Origin: Nocardiopsis sp. NRRL B-16309
GTDB lineage: Bacteria > Actinomycetota > Actinomycetes > Streptosporangiales > Streptosporangiaceae
Length of the DNA: 64,000 bases
Reading direction: 5' to 3'
Assembly (NCBI RefSeq): GCF_001279585.1
Contig: NZ_LGEC01000065.1
Location: forward strand, 124,001-188,000
In this document: in pieces, positions 50,434 to 58,392 of the stretch
Layout of the letters: each line of letters opens with the position of its first letter
Position numbering within the stretch: position 1 is the first letter of the stretch
The notes under the pieces: generated by a model
The model's input: only the letters and a program-made list of their open reading frames with translations
Databases searched by the model: none
Told to the model about the DNA's origin: nothing
Program-made: the position numbers and the translations under genes

Positions 50434-51296
50434 TCCGGTTCCTCCAGAATCGCCGTGATCACTGCGGCCGACTGTACCGGCGACAGGGCGGAGGACTGGA
50501 TCTGGTCGTAGGTCGCCTTGTACACCGCCAGGTCGGTGACACCTTCGACGTAGGTGTTCATGCCCCGGCTGTCGATGTAGACCACGGGCGGCAGGTGGTT
50601 TCCGGCGTCGAGGATGGCGAAGGCACCGTCAAGTCCAGCATGCGCACCCGCTGAGTCGGGGATGACCTGGATGTTGATGTTGGGCTTGCGCCCCATGGTG
50701 AGCAGGTGGCGGAGCTGATCGTCCCGGGTCTGCTTGCCTCCGATGACACGGCGGAGCGCATACTCCTCGACTATCGACCACAGCTGTAGCGGCTCGGTCT
50801 CCCGGTGGAGGGCACGCTGGCGCTCCATGCGCAACTCCACCAGGTACTTGACCTGATCAGGTAGGAGCAGTGGGTTCGCGGCGATCAGCGCACGCGCGTA
50901 CTCGGGCGTCTGCAGGAGTCCAGGGATCAGGTAGGGGTGCCAGTCCTTGATGCCGATCGCGATCTCTTCGAGTCCCAGGTACCGCTCGAAGTTCTTGCCC
51001 GGCAGCTCCTGTTCGGAGGTGTTGGTGCGGTTGCGCCGTGGTCGACGAGACTGCGCGCCGAGTTCGAGCAGTGTGGGCCGAACGTCCTCGCTGACCTTGA
51101 GTACCTCGAAGAAGAGGTGCAGGTCCGCCTTGGTGATCGGCGCCTGACCCCGTTCGATCTTCGAGAGCTTGGCGGCTCCGAACCCCATCGCCCTCGCGAC
51201 CTCGGCGCCGCTCATCCCGGCTTCGCTGCGGAGCTGCTGCAGGGCCTTGCCGAGCAGAAGGCGGCTGGCGATCGGGCCGTGCTGCTCCTGGGGCAT
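50430..51296 (-). CDS. WhiJ-type XRE regulator (HTH plus DUF5753)
   Basis: A 288-residue regulator with an N-terminal helix-turn-helix (LRSEAGMSGAEVARAMGFG, then AAKLSKIERGQ) and a C-terminal DUF5753 ligand domain (HPYLIPGLLQTPEYARAL, LELRMERQRAL-like text, then NIQVIPDSAGAHAGLDGAF). Such proteins govern development or small toxin-like partners in actinomycetes. The start at 51296 has GAGGGAG five bases upstream; an in-frame ATG at 51326 is weaker. Together with the overlapping DUF397 gene and the divergent HATPase it forms the standard trio, and the GAAATTTC pair just upstream is its likely target. Confidence 0.92.
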   Translation of the reverse strand: MPQEQHGPIASRLLLGKALQQLRSEAGMSGAEVARAMGFGAAKLSKIERGQAPITKADLHLFFEVLKVSEDVRPTLLELGAQSRRPRRNRTNTSEQELPGKNFERYLGLEEIAIGIKDWHPYLIPGLLQTPEYARALIAANPLLLPDQVKYLVELRMERQRALHRETEPLQLWSIVEEYALRRVIGGKQTRDDQLRHLLTMGRKPNINIQVIPDSAGAHAGLDGAFAILDAGNHLPPVVYIDSRGMNTYVEGVTDLAVYKATYDQIQSSALSPVQSAAVITAILEEPE

Positions 51297-51378
51297 GCGT
51301 GTTCTCCCTCGGCGTCGGTCGGTCATGCCCAGTATCCCGGCTGGCGGGTCTTCTGGAAGCCATCTCCCAGAGATCTAC

Positions 51379-51415
51379 AAGAAATTTCCTAGAACTAGTT
51401 GCTAAGAAATTTCCT
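51379..51415. promoter_or_regulatory. Paired GAAATTTC sites between the XRE and HATPase genes
   Basis: Two exact copies of AAGAAATTTCCT (51379-51390 and 51404-51415), 25 bases apart start to start, each containing the palindrome GAAATTTC, with the palindrome AACTAGTT between them. This is the only AT-rich patch in the 244-base divergent region. Confidence 0.6.
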
Positions 51416-51540
51416 GTAGCGCATGATCGATGGCATGCGAGGCGTGTCCGTGAGGACACGGTCGGTGTCCGCTGCTGTGTGTGGCTTTGAGTCGCCGTGG
51501 CACGTGGGCCCGAATCCCTGTTCACCGAGGAGAGCCAGCT

Positions 51541-52092
51541 ATGACGAAGTCACGTAGTCGAGGCCCGGGCCAGCCGCCGGACTGGCCTGGAATCCCGACG
51601 CCGACGGTCGACCAGAACGGGGACCGGCGGGTGGTGGGTGGGGGCCCGGTACAGACGAGGAACCGGTGGCGCGGAGAGTCCACGGGCTACTTCGACGGGC
51701 GAATCGACCAGGTCAGGCGGATCCGCGACTGGTGCCAGAGCGCCATCGGCATGGACGACGAGCGGGCAGCGCCGGTCCTGCTGATCGTCAGCGAACTCGC
51801 CACCAACGCGATTCAGCACTCCGCCTCGGGCGCCCGATACGGACGGATCAGGACCACCGTGCAGGTCATGCCCGGCGACATCGTGCTGCTGCGCGTGGTC
51901 GACGACGGACCCCGCGTGGGCGGAACGGTGACCCGCCCCTATGTCCCCGGCCGGGTCGGGGGGCCGAGTGTCGGCGGGTACGGCCTGGCGCTGGTCTCCG
52001 CGCTCTCCGAGAAGTGGTGGTGGACCGACCACCCCCGGGGGCTGGCCGTGTGGGCGCTCATCGACCCCAATCGCTCGCCCGCCGACGTCTGA
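51541..52092 (+). CDS. HATPase-domain regulatory protein (anti-sigma/RsbW-like)
   Basis: A 183-residue protein with a GHKL ATPase fold of the serine-kinase anti-sigma type. The N-box is LLIVSELATNAIQHS near residue 85, the G1 box region is VVDDGPRVGG, and a later GGYGLALVSALSEKWWW supplies the lid and G2 glycines. The first 50 residues are disordered. In actinomycetes such genes sit beside XRE/DUF397 pairs, where they are thought to modulate regulators. GGAGAG precedes the ATG. The divergent XRE regulator is the likely controller. Confidence 0.9.
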   Translation: MTKSRSRGPGQPPDWPGIPTPTVDQNGDRRVVGGGPVQTRNRWRGESTGYFDGRIDQVRRIRDWCQSAIGMDDERAAPVLLIVSELATNAIQHSASGARYGRIRTTVQVMPGDIVLLRVVDDGPRVGGTVTRPYVPGRVGGPSVGGYGLALVSALSEKWWWTDHPRGLAVWALIDPNRSPADV

Positions 52093-52236
52093 AACCCCTG
52101 TCGTGGAGGCGAGAAGCGCAGCCCCGCGGGGCCATGGACACTCGCCTCGAACGGCAGACATGAAGATGCCCCGTCCGGTGCGTAGGACCACCGGGCCGGG
52201 GCGGGACCACCACCTGAAAGCACCAGGAAGTCATCC

Positions 52237-52647
52237 ATGGATCAGCCTAACGGCCGCCATCGCAGGCCGCATCGAACCCTGGCCGAACAGGTCTGGAATG
52301 TCGCGGCCACACTCCTCGCGGCGGCTCTGATGTTCGTCTTCGTACCCCGCCAGCCACATCGGGAACAGTTCGCGCTCCCGCCACTCCCCCAGCGCCGCCC
52401 GCTTCCGGCTCCGCACGTACCGATCGCCGAAGCGGGCGAGGCCGAGCCGGATGAGAGCCCGGGCCCGTTGGTGCGCCCCTACATGCCCCCACCGCCGCCG
52501 CTCCGACCGTTCGTCCCCCGGCCCCGTGCGCCCGAAGGCGATCTGCTGGCCGCGTCACCGACACCCGCGCTGAGGAGGTCGAGCGATCCGGACGACCTGA
52601 GCGACCTCACCGCGGCGATTCGTGCCTATCTCGCGATGACCCGCTGA
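52237..52647 (+). CDS. Proline-rich single-pass membrane protein, unknown
   Basis: A 136-residue protein: a basic N-terminus, one hydrophobic helix (VWNVAATLLAAALMFVFV, residues 19-36), then a Pro/Arg-rich segment with a run of prolines (MPPPPPLRPFVPRP) and an acidic-to-helical C-terminus. It is probably an inner-membrane protein with a long exposed tail. AGGAAG precedes the ATG. I do not recognise the family. It follows the HATPase gene by 144 bases and may share its transcript. Confidence 0.65.
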   Translation: MDQPNGRHRRPHRTLAEQVWNVAATLLAAALMFVFVPRQPHREQFALPPLPQRRPLPAPHVPIAEAGEAEPDESPGPLVRPYMPPPPPLRPFVPRPRAPEGDLLAASPTPALRRSSDPDDLSDLTAAIRAYLAMTR

Positions 52648-52677
52648 CCGGCAGGTACCCGAGGGGAGCAGAGCAAG

Positions 52678-52709
52678 CCCGTGGGCCGGTCGGCGGACCG
52701 GCCCACGGG
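52678..52709. terminator. Perfect 14-base-arm bidirectional terminator
   Basis: CCCGTGGGCCGGTC, loop GGCG, GACCGGCCCACGGG, between convergent genes ending at 52647 and 52733. Confidence 0.85.
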
Positions 52710-52732
52710 TGGGTCACTGGGTCACGTCGGAA

Positions 52733-53089
52733 TCAGCCGGTGTAGTTGGGTTCGGCGGGCTGGGGCTCGGCGGGGACGGCCGGGTCCCACGGGCCCGCTC
52801 CGCTCTCCTCCCACTCCGCGATGATCTCCTCGCACGACGCGCCGTCTTCGAGCGCGCCGACGAAGTCCTCCGTGCCCATGCCCGCTGCCCTGGACTCCTC
52901 GATCATCGCCCAGCACTCCTCCTCTTCGGGGGTCAGGGGGGCCGCCGAAGGCTGGTCGGGCGCTGCCTCCGCCTCGGAGGGGACCACCGGGGTGGGCTCC
53001 GGGGAGGCCTCGTCGGCGAAGACGGGCGTGGCGCCGAACAGGGCCGCCGCCGTGATGCCGGTGACGAGCAGGTAGGACTTCAGTCGCAT
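52733..53089 (-). CDS. Small secreted acidic protein, unknown
   Basis: A 118-residue protein with a clear Sec signal peptide (MRLKSYLLVTGITAAALFG, then ATPVFA before Asp-Glu). The mature part is acidic, Pro/Glu/Ala-rich at both ends, with a short helical middle carrying two cysteines (EEECWAMIEE and GASCEEII) that could form a disulfide. AAAGG precedes the ATG. It lies 74 bases downstream of the L,D-transpeptidase gene on the same strand and may be co-expressed with it. No family recognised. Confidence 0.75.
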   Translation of the reverse strand: MRLKSYLLVTGITAAALFGATPVFADEASPEPTPVVPSEAEAAPDQPSAAPLTPEEEECWAMIEESRAAGMGTEDFVGALEDGASCEEIIAEWEESGAGPWDPAVPAEPQPAEPNYTG

Positions 53090-53163
53090 GGTCGACCTTT
53101 CGGTTGTCTGTGTGGTGGAGCGCCGGCGCGGTCGCGCGCGGGCGCGTGAGGCGGAACCGGGCG

Positions 53164-53931
53164 TCACCCGGAGATCTCGACCGGGGTCCCGATCGGGAGG
53201 TTCTCGGCCATCCAGGTGATGTCCTCGTTGGAGACCCGGACGCACCCGTGGCTCACCTGGCGTCCCAGCGCGCTCTCGTCGTTGGTGCCGTGCACCGCCA
53301 ACTGGCCGGGACCGCCGGCGAAGGTCTCCAACGACTCGGAGAACCCGCTCAGTCCGAACGCGTACTCGCCGTAGGGGCCGTCCGGGTCCGGGGGCTGGAG
53401 GAGTTCGGTGAAGTAGTACCGGCCCGGCGGGGTGGGCGTCTCGTTCTCGCCCGTACCGATCACACCGGTACGCACTTCGTCCTCGCCTTCGAGGACGGTG
53501 AACTCGAACGCCGCCATGTCGATCTCCACGCGGAAGTCGGTGCCGCTCAGGGACACCTCCTCGCTGCGCACCCACCCGGTGGTGCCGTTCGGGCGGACCG
53601 GTAGGAGGACCTCCAGCCACTCGCCCTCGTTGCTCTCGACGAGGAAGGCGCGCTCCTCCCCGAAGTCGTTCGGGCTCGCGAGCGTCTCCAGTACCTCGTC
53701 CCCGTCCTTGTCCGCCAGCACCTCGATCTGGGCGCCGGTGACCGTGGCGATCTCGGCGCCGGGCGGGGCCGCCGCCTCCTCCGAACCCGCGGTGTCGGCG
53801 CCGGTGTCCTCCTCCGGAGATCCGGACGAGCAGGCCGTCAGCGCGGCCAGGAGCGCGGCCGCCGCCAGTGGCGGCAGGACCGAGCGGGGCCCGGTCCGTG
53901 CCGGGTGCGGAGCGAGCGGAGATCGGAGCAT
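53164..53931 (-). CDS. L,D-transpeptidase (YkuD) lipoprotein
   Basis: A 255-residue lipoprotein: the signal peptide ends in the lipobox LTAC near residue 34, followed by an acidic linker, a small SH3-like region (WLEVLLPVRPNGTTGWVRS) and a YkuD catalytic domain. The active site is intact: VHGTND and the catalytic cysteine in SHGCVRVSNEDI. These enzymes form 3-3 cross-links in peptidoglycan or attach proteins to it, outside the membrane. An upstream gap of 251 bases to the response regulator shows no gene. Confidence 0.93.
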   Translation of the reverse strand: MLRSPLAPHPARTGPRSVLPPLAAAALLAALTACSSGSPEEDTGADTAGSEEAAAPPGAEIATVTGAQIEVLADKDGDEVLETLASPNDFGEERAFLVESNEGEWLEVLLPVRPNGTTGWVRSEEVSLSGTDFRVEIDMAAFEFTVLEGEDEVRTGVIGTGENETPTPPGRYYFTELLQPPDPDGPYGEYAFGLSGFSESLETFAGGPGQLAVHGTNDESALGRQVSHGCVRVSNEDITWMAENLPIGTPVEISG

Positions 53932-54182
53932 GGGGAACCATCCGGGTTCTTCTCACGGGAGGCGGCCGTTCGGGCGTCACCCGGTTCCCGGCCGCGAGGG
54001 GAACATGTCCGGCGGAGCGCGCCTCCGCCGGACGACCCGAACACTGGCGCACGAATGTGAAGAAGTCGTGTGCCCGTGGTGTGCCCGCGATGTTCTGACC
54101 TGCGGCACCGTCTCCGCCCCCTGATGGGCCCCGGTCAGGGGCACATACGATCGGTCCGCACCCGAGGTTCGGAGGTGGCCAC

Positions 54183-54914
54183 GTGGCCCATGTGCTCGTC
54201 GCCGAGGACGACGTGAACCAGGCGGACCTGATCCGGCGATACCTGGAACACGAGGGACACCGCGTGTGCGTGGTCCACGACGGGCGCGCGGCCGTGGCCG
54301 CGCACCACCGCGACCGCCCCGACCTGGTGGTGCTGGACGTGATGATGCCGGTCATGAACGGTCTGGAGGCGTGCCGCGCGCTGCGCGCGGAGTCCGACGT
54401 CGCGGTGCTGATGCTCACCGCCCGCGCCACCGAGGAGGACCTGTTGACCGGGCTCGACCTCGGGGCGGACGACTACGTCACCAAGCCGTACAGCCCGCGC
54501 GAGCTGATGGCGCGCGTGCGCACCCTGCTGCGCCGGGCACGGCGTCCGGTCCGCGGCACGGAGGGGGAGGGCGCGGTCGAGGAGGCCGATCCCGTGCTGC
54601 GCGCGGGAGCGCTGGCGGTCGATCCGGCCCGGCGGACCGTCCACCTCGGCGGGGAGCCGGTGTCCTGCACGCGGGCCGAGTTCCAGCTGCTCGCGGCGCT
54701 GGCGGCCCAGCCCGGGCGGGTGTTCACCCGCGCCCAACTCCTGGAGCACATCCACGGCATCAGCCGGTTCATCACCGAGCGCACCATCGACGTGCACGTC
54801 AAGAACCTGCGCCGCAAGCTCGAAGCGAACCCGCGCAAGCCCGCGCTGCTGGTCACCGTGTACGGGGTCGGATACAAGCTGAACGGATCCGCCGATGGCA
54901 CCGCCCCGGCGTAG
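54183..54914 (+). CDS. OmpR/PhoB-family response regulator
   Basis: A 243-residue regulator. The receiver domain has the acidic pair in VAEDD, phospho-acceptor Asp52 in LVVLDVMM, the threonine in LMLTARA and the lysine in DYVTKPYSP. A linker rich in Glu and Gly joins a winged-helix C-terminal domain (FTRAQLLEHIHGISRF then RTIDVHVKNLRRKL, and VTVYGVGYKL). The GTG has GGAGG upstream. Its 3' end overlaps the sensor kinase by 20 bases. Confidence 0.95.
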   Translation: MAHVLVAEDDVNQADLIRRYLEHEGHRVCVVHDGRAAVAAHHRDRPDLVVLDVMMPVMNGLEACRALRAESDVAVLMLTARATEEDLLTGLDLGADDYVTKPYSPRELMARVRTLLRRARRPVRGTEGEGAVEEADPVLRAGALAVDPARRTVHLGGEPVSCTRAEFQLLAALAAQPGRVFTRAQLLEHIHGISRFITERTIDVHVKNLRRKLEANPRKPALLVTVYGVGYKLNGSADGTAPA

Positions 54915-57261
54915 GCCGGAACCGCCGGGCGACGACGAACCCGAGCGCTCGGCACGGTCGACGCCCGCCTCCCAGCCGGGTTCACGACCACCGTCGCACT
55001 CACGACCTCCCTCGCACGCACGGACACAGCCGCGGGCACGGTCATGTCCGCAGACACGGGCGCGGGCACGGTCATGGCGACGGGCGTCGCGGGCCGCGCG
55101 ACCGCCGCGCAGGACCGCGCTGCGCCACAGCCTGCGAGCCCGACTGCTGGCCAGTTCGGTACTGGTCGCGGTCTGCTCCATCACGGCGACCGCGTGGCTG
55201 GCCGTGCAGGGGACGTCGGAGTCGCTCAGCGTCGAGCAGGGCGAGACACTGGCCGCCGACACCCGCATCCACGACGAACTCGTCGGCTACGCCGCCACCC
55301 ACCCGGGGTGGGAGGGCGTCGGCGCCACCGTGCGCGAACTCTCCGAGCAGACCGGGCGGCGGATCGCGCTGGCGACGGAGAACCGCCGCCTCATCGCCGA
55401 CTCCGGGGCGGACTCCGAGGCCCCGCTCCCGCCTCGCGCCTCCTCCGTCGTGGACGCGCTCGCGGTCGACGTGACGCTGGTGCCCGAGGGCGTGGACCGC
55501 ATCGATCCGCGCGCGGTCGGCCCCTTCGCCCTGACCTCAGAGGAGCGGGAGGAGCTGCTCGCGAGCGCGCGGGAGGGCGCCGCCTGCCTCACCGAGCTGT
55601 ACGGGATCACCGCCGAGGTGGAGGTCGGGCCGAGCGGACGGCCGTACGTGACCGCTCCGGAGGCCGACGAGTTCGTCCGGGCCGACTGCGGGGTCGACCT
55701 CCTGGACGAGCCGGTCGCGAGCGAGCGCGCCGCGTTGGAGGACCTGGCCGGGATCGCCGAGTCGTGCCTGGCCCCGGCCGGTGCCGGGGTGGAGTTCCGG
55801 ATGGACAGCGCCACCAGCGTCCCCGTGGCCGTGCCCGCGGGTGCCGCGGCCGACGGAGCCATGAGCGGCGCCGGCGTCGGCGCCGGACCCGACGCCGCGG
55901 TCCCCGAGAGCCAGGGGTCCGCCGCGGACCCGCCCGCGGACGAGGCCCGCGCGCCCGTGGAACCCGACGCCCCCAGCCCGCCGCTGGCGGAACCCACCTC
56001 TGAGGCGTCGGCCCCGCAGGATTCCGGGGAGGCGGGCTCGAACGCGGGACCGATTGAGGAGCCGCTGGAGCCCACCCCGGACGAGGAACGGGTGCTGGAG
56101 GAGGAGCGGGCGGCCGAGGCGGAGGCGTCGGAGGAGGGGCGGCCGGCCCTGGAGGAGGGGCTGCCGTCCCCTGCGCCGGATCCGTGGGCCCCGGTGTCAC
56201 CGGAACTGGACCAGCACAGCGCCGACTGCGTCGACTCCGCCCGGCGCGAACTACTCGACCCCTACGTCGCCCCGGCCGCCCTGCTCTTCATCGACGACCC
56301 CGCCGAGGACCCGGCCGCGGGTCTGTCCCTGTCGCGTGAGGGCGTGCTCCGGGTCTCCAGCGTGGTGCTGCTGGTCCTGGTGCTGACCGTCGGGGTGAGC
56401 GTGACGCTCTCCACGCGGCTGGCGCGTCCCGTCCGCGCCCTCACCGACGCGGTGCTGCGGATGCGCGCGGGCCAGGGAGCGGGGCGGGTCGAGGTGCGCG
56501 ACGCCGGTGAGCTCGGCCAGTTGGCGGCGGCGTTCAACGAGATGTCCGAGCACCTGGAGCGCCTGGAGGAGCAGCGCAAGGCCATGGTCAGCGACGTCTC
56601 CCACGAGCTGCGGACTCCGCTGAGCAACCTCCGGGGCTGGCTGGAGGCCGCCCAGGACGGGGTGGCGGACCTCCAGCCGGAGCGGATGGAGATGCTGGTG
56701 GGCGAGACACTGCTGCTCCAGGCGATCATCGACGACCTCCAGGACCTCGCGCTGGCCGACGCGGGCAAGCTGCGGCTGTCGCCGGAGCCGGTGGCGGCCG
56801 GGGCCCTGGTCGAGCAGGTCGTGTCGAGCTACCGGCTGCGCGCGGACGAGGCCGGGCTGCGCCTGGACTCCGAGACGGACGAGGTCGTGCTGCGGGCCGA
56901 CCGGACGCGTTTGGCCCAGGCCGTGGGGAACCTGGTCGGGAACGCGCTGCGGCACACCTCCTCCCCCGGGAGCGTCACCGTCCGGGCGCGGCGCGAGGGG
57001 GCGGACGCGGTGTTCGAGGTCGCGGACACGGGCGCCGGGATCGGGCCGGAGGACCTGCCGCAGGTGTTCGACCGGTTCTGGCGGGCGGAGAAGTCCAGGA
57101 GCAGGCAGACCGGCGGGAGCGGCCTCGGGCTGGCCATCGTGCGCAACCTCGCCGAGCTGCACGGCGGTTCGGTCACGGTGGAGAGCACGGTCGGCGTCGG
57201 CTCGACGTTCACCCTCCGCCTCCCGCTGTCCGGCCCGGCGGAACCGACGCGCTCTCACTGA
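54895..57261 (+). CDS. Sensor histidine kinase with large extracytoplasmic insert
   Basis: A 788-residue kinase partnered with the upstream response regulator. It has a basic, disordered N-terminus, a first membrane helix (about residues 84-104), a large outside region (105-485), a second helix (486-505), HAMP, a dimerisation domain with the phospho-accepting His570 in VSDVSHELRTPL, and an ATPase domain (N-box NLVGNALRHTS; GGSGLGLAIVRNLAE). The outside region is much longer than usual. Residues 310-430 are almost all Ala/Pro/Glu/Gly/Ser, and four cysteines flank it (231, 265, 291, 445). The stimulus is unknown, possibly cell-envelope stress given the L,D-transpeptidase and ABC/FtsX neighbours. 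Confidence 0.92.
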   Translation: MAPPRRRPEPPGDDEPERSARSTPASQPGSRPPSHSRPPSHARTQPRARSCPQTRARARSWRRASRAARPPRRTALRHSLRARLLASSVLVAVCSITATAWLAVQGTSESLSVEQGETLAADTRIHDELVGYAATHPGWEGVGATVRELSEQTGRRIALATENRRLIADSGADSEAPLPPRASSVVDALAVDVTLVPEGVDRIDPRAVGPFALTSEEREELLASAREGAACLTELYGITAEVEVGPSGRPYVTAPEADEFVRADCGVDLLDEPVASERAALEDLAGIAESCLAPAGAGVEFRMDSATSVPVAVPAGAAADGAMSGAGVGAGPDAAVPESQGSAADPPADEARAPVEPDAPSPPLAEPTSEASAPQDSGEAGSNAGPIEEPLEPTPDEERVLEEERAAEAEASEEGRPALEEGLPSPAPDPWAPVSPELDQHSADCVDSARRELLDPYVAPAALLFIDDPAEDPAAGLSLSREGVLRVSSVVLLVLVLTVGVSVTLSTRLARPVRALTDAVLRMRAGQGAGRVEVRDAGELGQLAAAFNEMSEHLERLEEQRKAMVSDVSHELRTPLSNLRGWLEAAQDGVADLQPERMEMLVGETLLLQAIIDDLQDLALADAGKLRLSPEPVAAGALVEQVVSSYRLRADEAGLRLDSETDEVVLRADRTRLAQAVGNLVGNALRHTSSPGSVTVRARREGADAVFEVADTGAGIGPEDLPQVFDRFWRAEKSRSRQTGGSGLGLAIVRNLAELHGGSVTVESTVGVGSTFTLRLPLSGPAEPTRSH

Positions 57262-57370
57262 GACCGGCCGGAAGCGACGCGCCCCGGCCCCGGTCAGGGC
57301 CCCGCAGGCATGGCCGCTCCGCCGGAGCCACACGGGACACTCGGAACCGCGCAAGCCACAGGAGCCGCAC

Positions 57371-57600
57371 GGGCGCATGACCGCACGAGTCACACCGGCC
57401 GCACGGGCCACAGGGCGCATGACCGCACGAGTCACACCGGCCGCACGGGCCACAGGGCGCATGACCGCACGAGCCGTACGGGCCACACGAGCCGTACGGG
57501 CCCACGGGCCCACGAGCCGCACCGGCCACACGAGTCACACCGGCCGCACGGTCCGCACGAACCTACAGGCCCGTGGGCCGCACGAATCGCACGAACCGCA
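57371..57600. repeat. 42-base tandem repeat tract
   Basis: A 42-base unit starting GGGCGCATGACCGCACGAGT repeats exactly at 57371 and 57413 and partly at 57455, then degenerates into shorter words such as CACACGAGCCGTACGGGC up to about 57600. The unit is 14 codons, so several frames stay open. It fills most of the 352-base gap between the kinase and the ABC gene; no gene is supported. Confidence 0.85.
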
Positions 57601-57613
57601 CAGGTCGGCGGGC

Positions 57614-58384
57614 TCAGAACCCCATGTCCCTCAGCCACGCGTACAGGTCGTCCTCGCGGCGCGAGGACTCCTCCGCGCTCCACGTCCCCAGCGCGCGGGA
57701 GTCCACCACCAGCCCGTCCCGGAGGTAGATCACCCGGTCGCCCCGGGCGGCGCAGGCGGGGTCGTGCGTCACCATGACGATCGTCGTCCCCTCACGGTGC
57801 ACACCGGTGAGCGCGTCCATGACCTCGGCCGACATGCTGCTGTTGAGCGCGCCGGTCGGCTCGTCGGCGAAGAGCACGGCCGGTTCGCTCACCAGGGCCC
57901 GGCAGATCGCGGCCCGCTGCAACTGCCCTCCGGAGACCTGGGTGATGCCGTGCGAACCGACGTGCGCGATGTCGAACCGCTCCAGGAGGGCGTCGACGCG
58001 GGAGGCCGCGGCGGCCTTCTGCCTGGGAGCGGCCTTGAGGGCGGGCAGGAGGATGTTGTCCCGGATGCTCAGGTTGGCCAGGAAGTACGCCTGCTGGAAG
58101 ATGAACCCCATCCGCGTCAGCCGGACGCGGCTCATCTCGGCGTCGCCCAGGGAGGTCAGGTCCCGCCCCTCCAGGGACACGCTGCCGCCCGTCGGGCGGT
58201 CCATTCCGCTGACGTTGTAGAGCAGGGTCGACTTCCCTGATCCGGACGCGCCCATCACGACGAGGAACTCGCCTCGCCCGACGGCCAGGTCGACGCCCTT
58301 GATGACCTGGCTCGGCGGGTCGGTGGAGTAGTAGGTCTTGGTCAGTTCCCGGGATTGCAGCATGGTGCCGCCGGCGTTCGACAT
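57614..58384 (-). CDS. ABC transporter ATP-binding protein, MacB/LolD type
   Basis: A 256-residue ATPase with Walker A (GASGSGKST), signature (VSGGQLQRAAICRA), Walker B plus catalytic glutamate (VLFADEPTGALN) and switch histidine (VMVTHDP). This is the LolD/MacB-type mechanotransmission family that works with FtsX-like permeases. The permease gene ends nine bases before this start, and AGGAGG plus TAGGA precede the ATG. The C-terminal 30 residues are an added charged tail. It pairs with the permease to move or extrude something at the envelope. Confidence 0.94.
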   Translation of the reverse strand: MSNAGGTMLQSRELTKTYYSTDPPSQVIKGVDLAVGRGEFLVVMGASGSGKSTLLYNVSGMDRPTGGSVSLEGRDLTSLGDAEMSRVRLTRMGFIFQQAYFLANLSIRDNILLPALKAAPRQKAAAASRVDALLERFDIAHVGSHGITQVSGGQLQRAAICRALVSEPAVLFADEPTGALNSSMSAEVMDALTGVHREGTTIVMVTHDPACAARGDRVIYLRDGLVVDSRALGTWSAEESSRREDDLYAWLRDMGF

Positions 58385-58392
58385 CGGTGTTC

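Noticed and set aside
57371..57600. CRISPR-like array
   Set aside because: Units are directly abutting with no unique spacers and the repeats decay; there are no cas genes. It is a plain tandem repeat.
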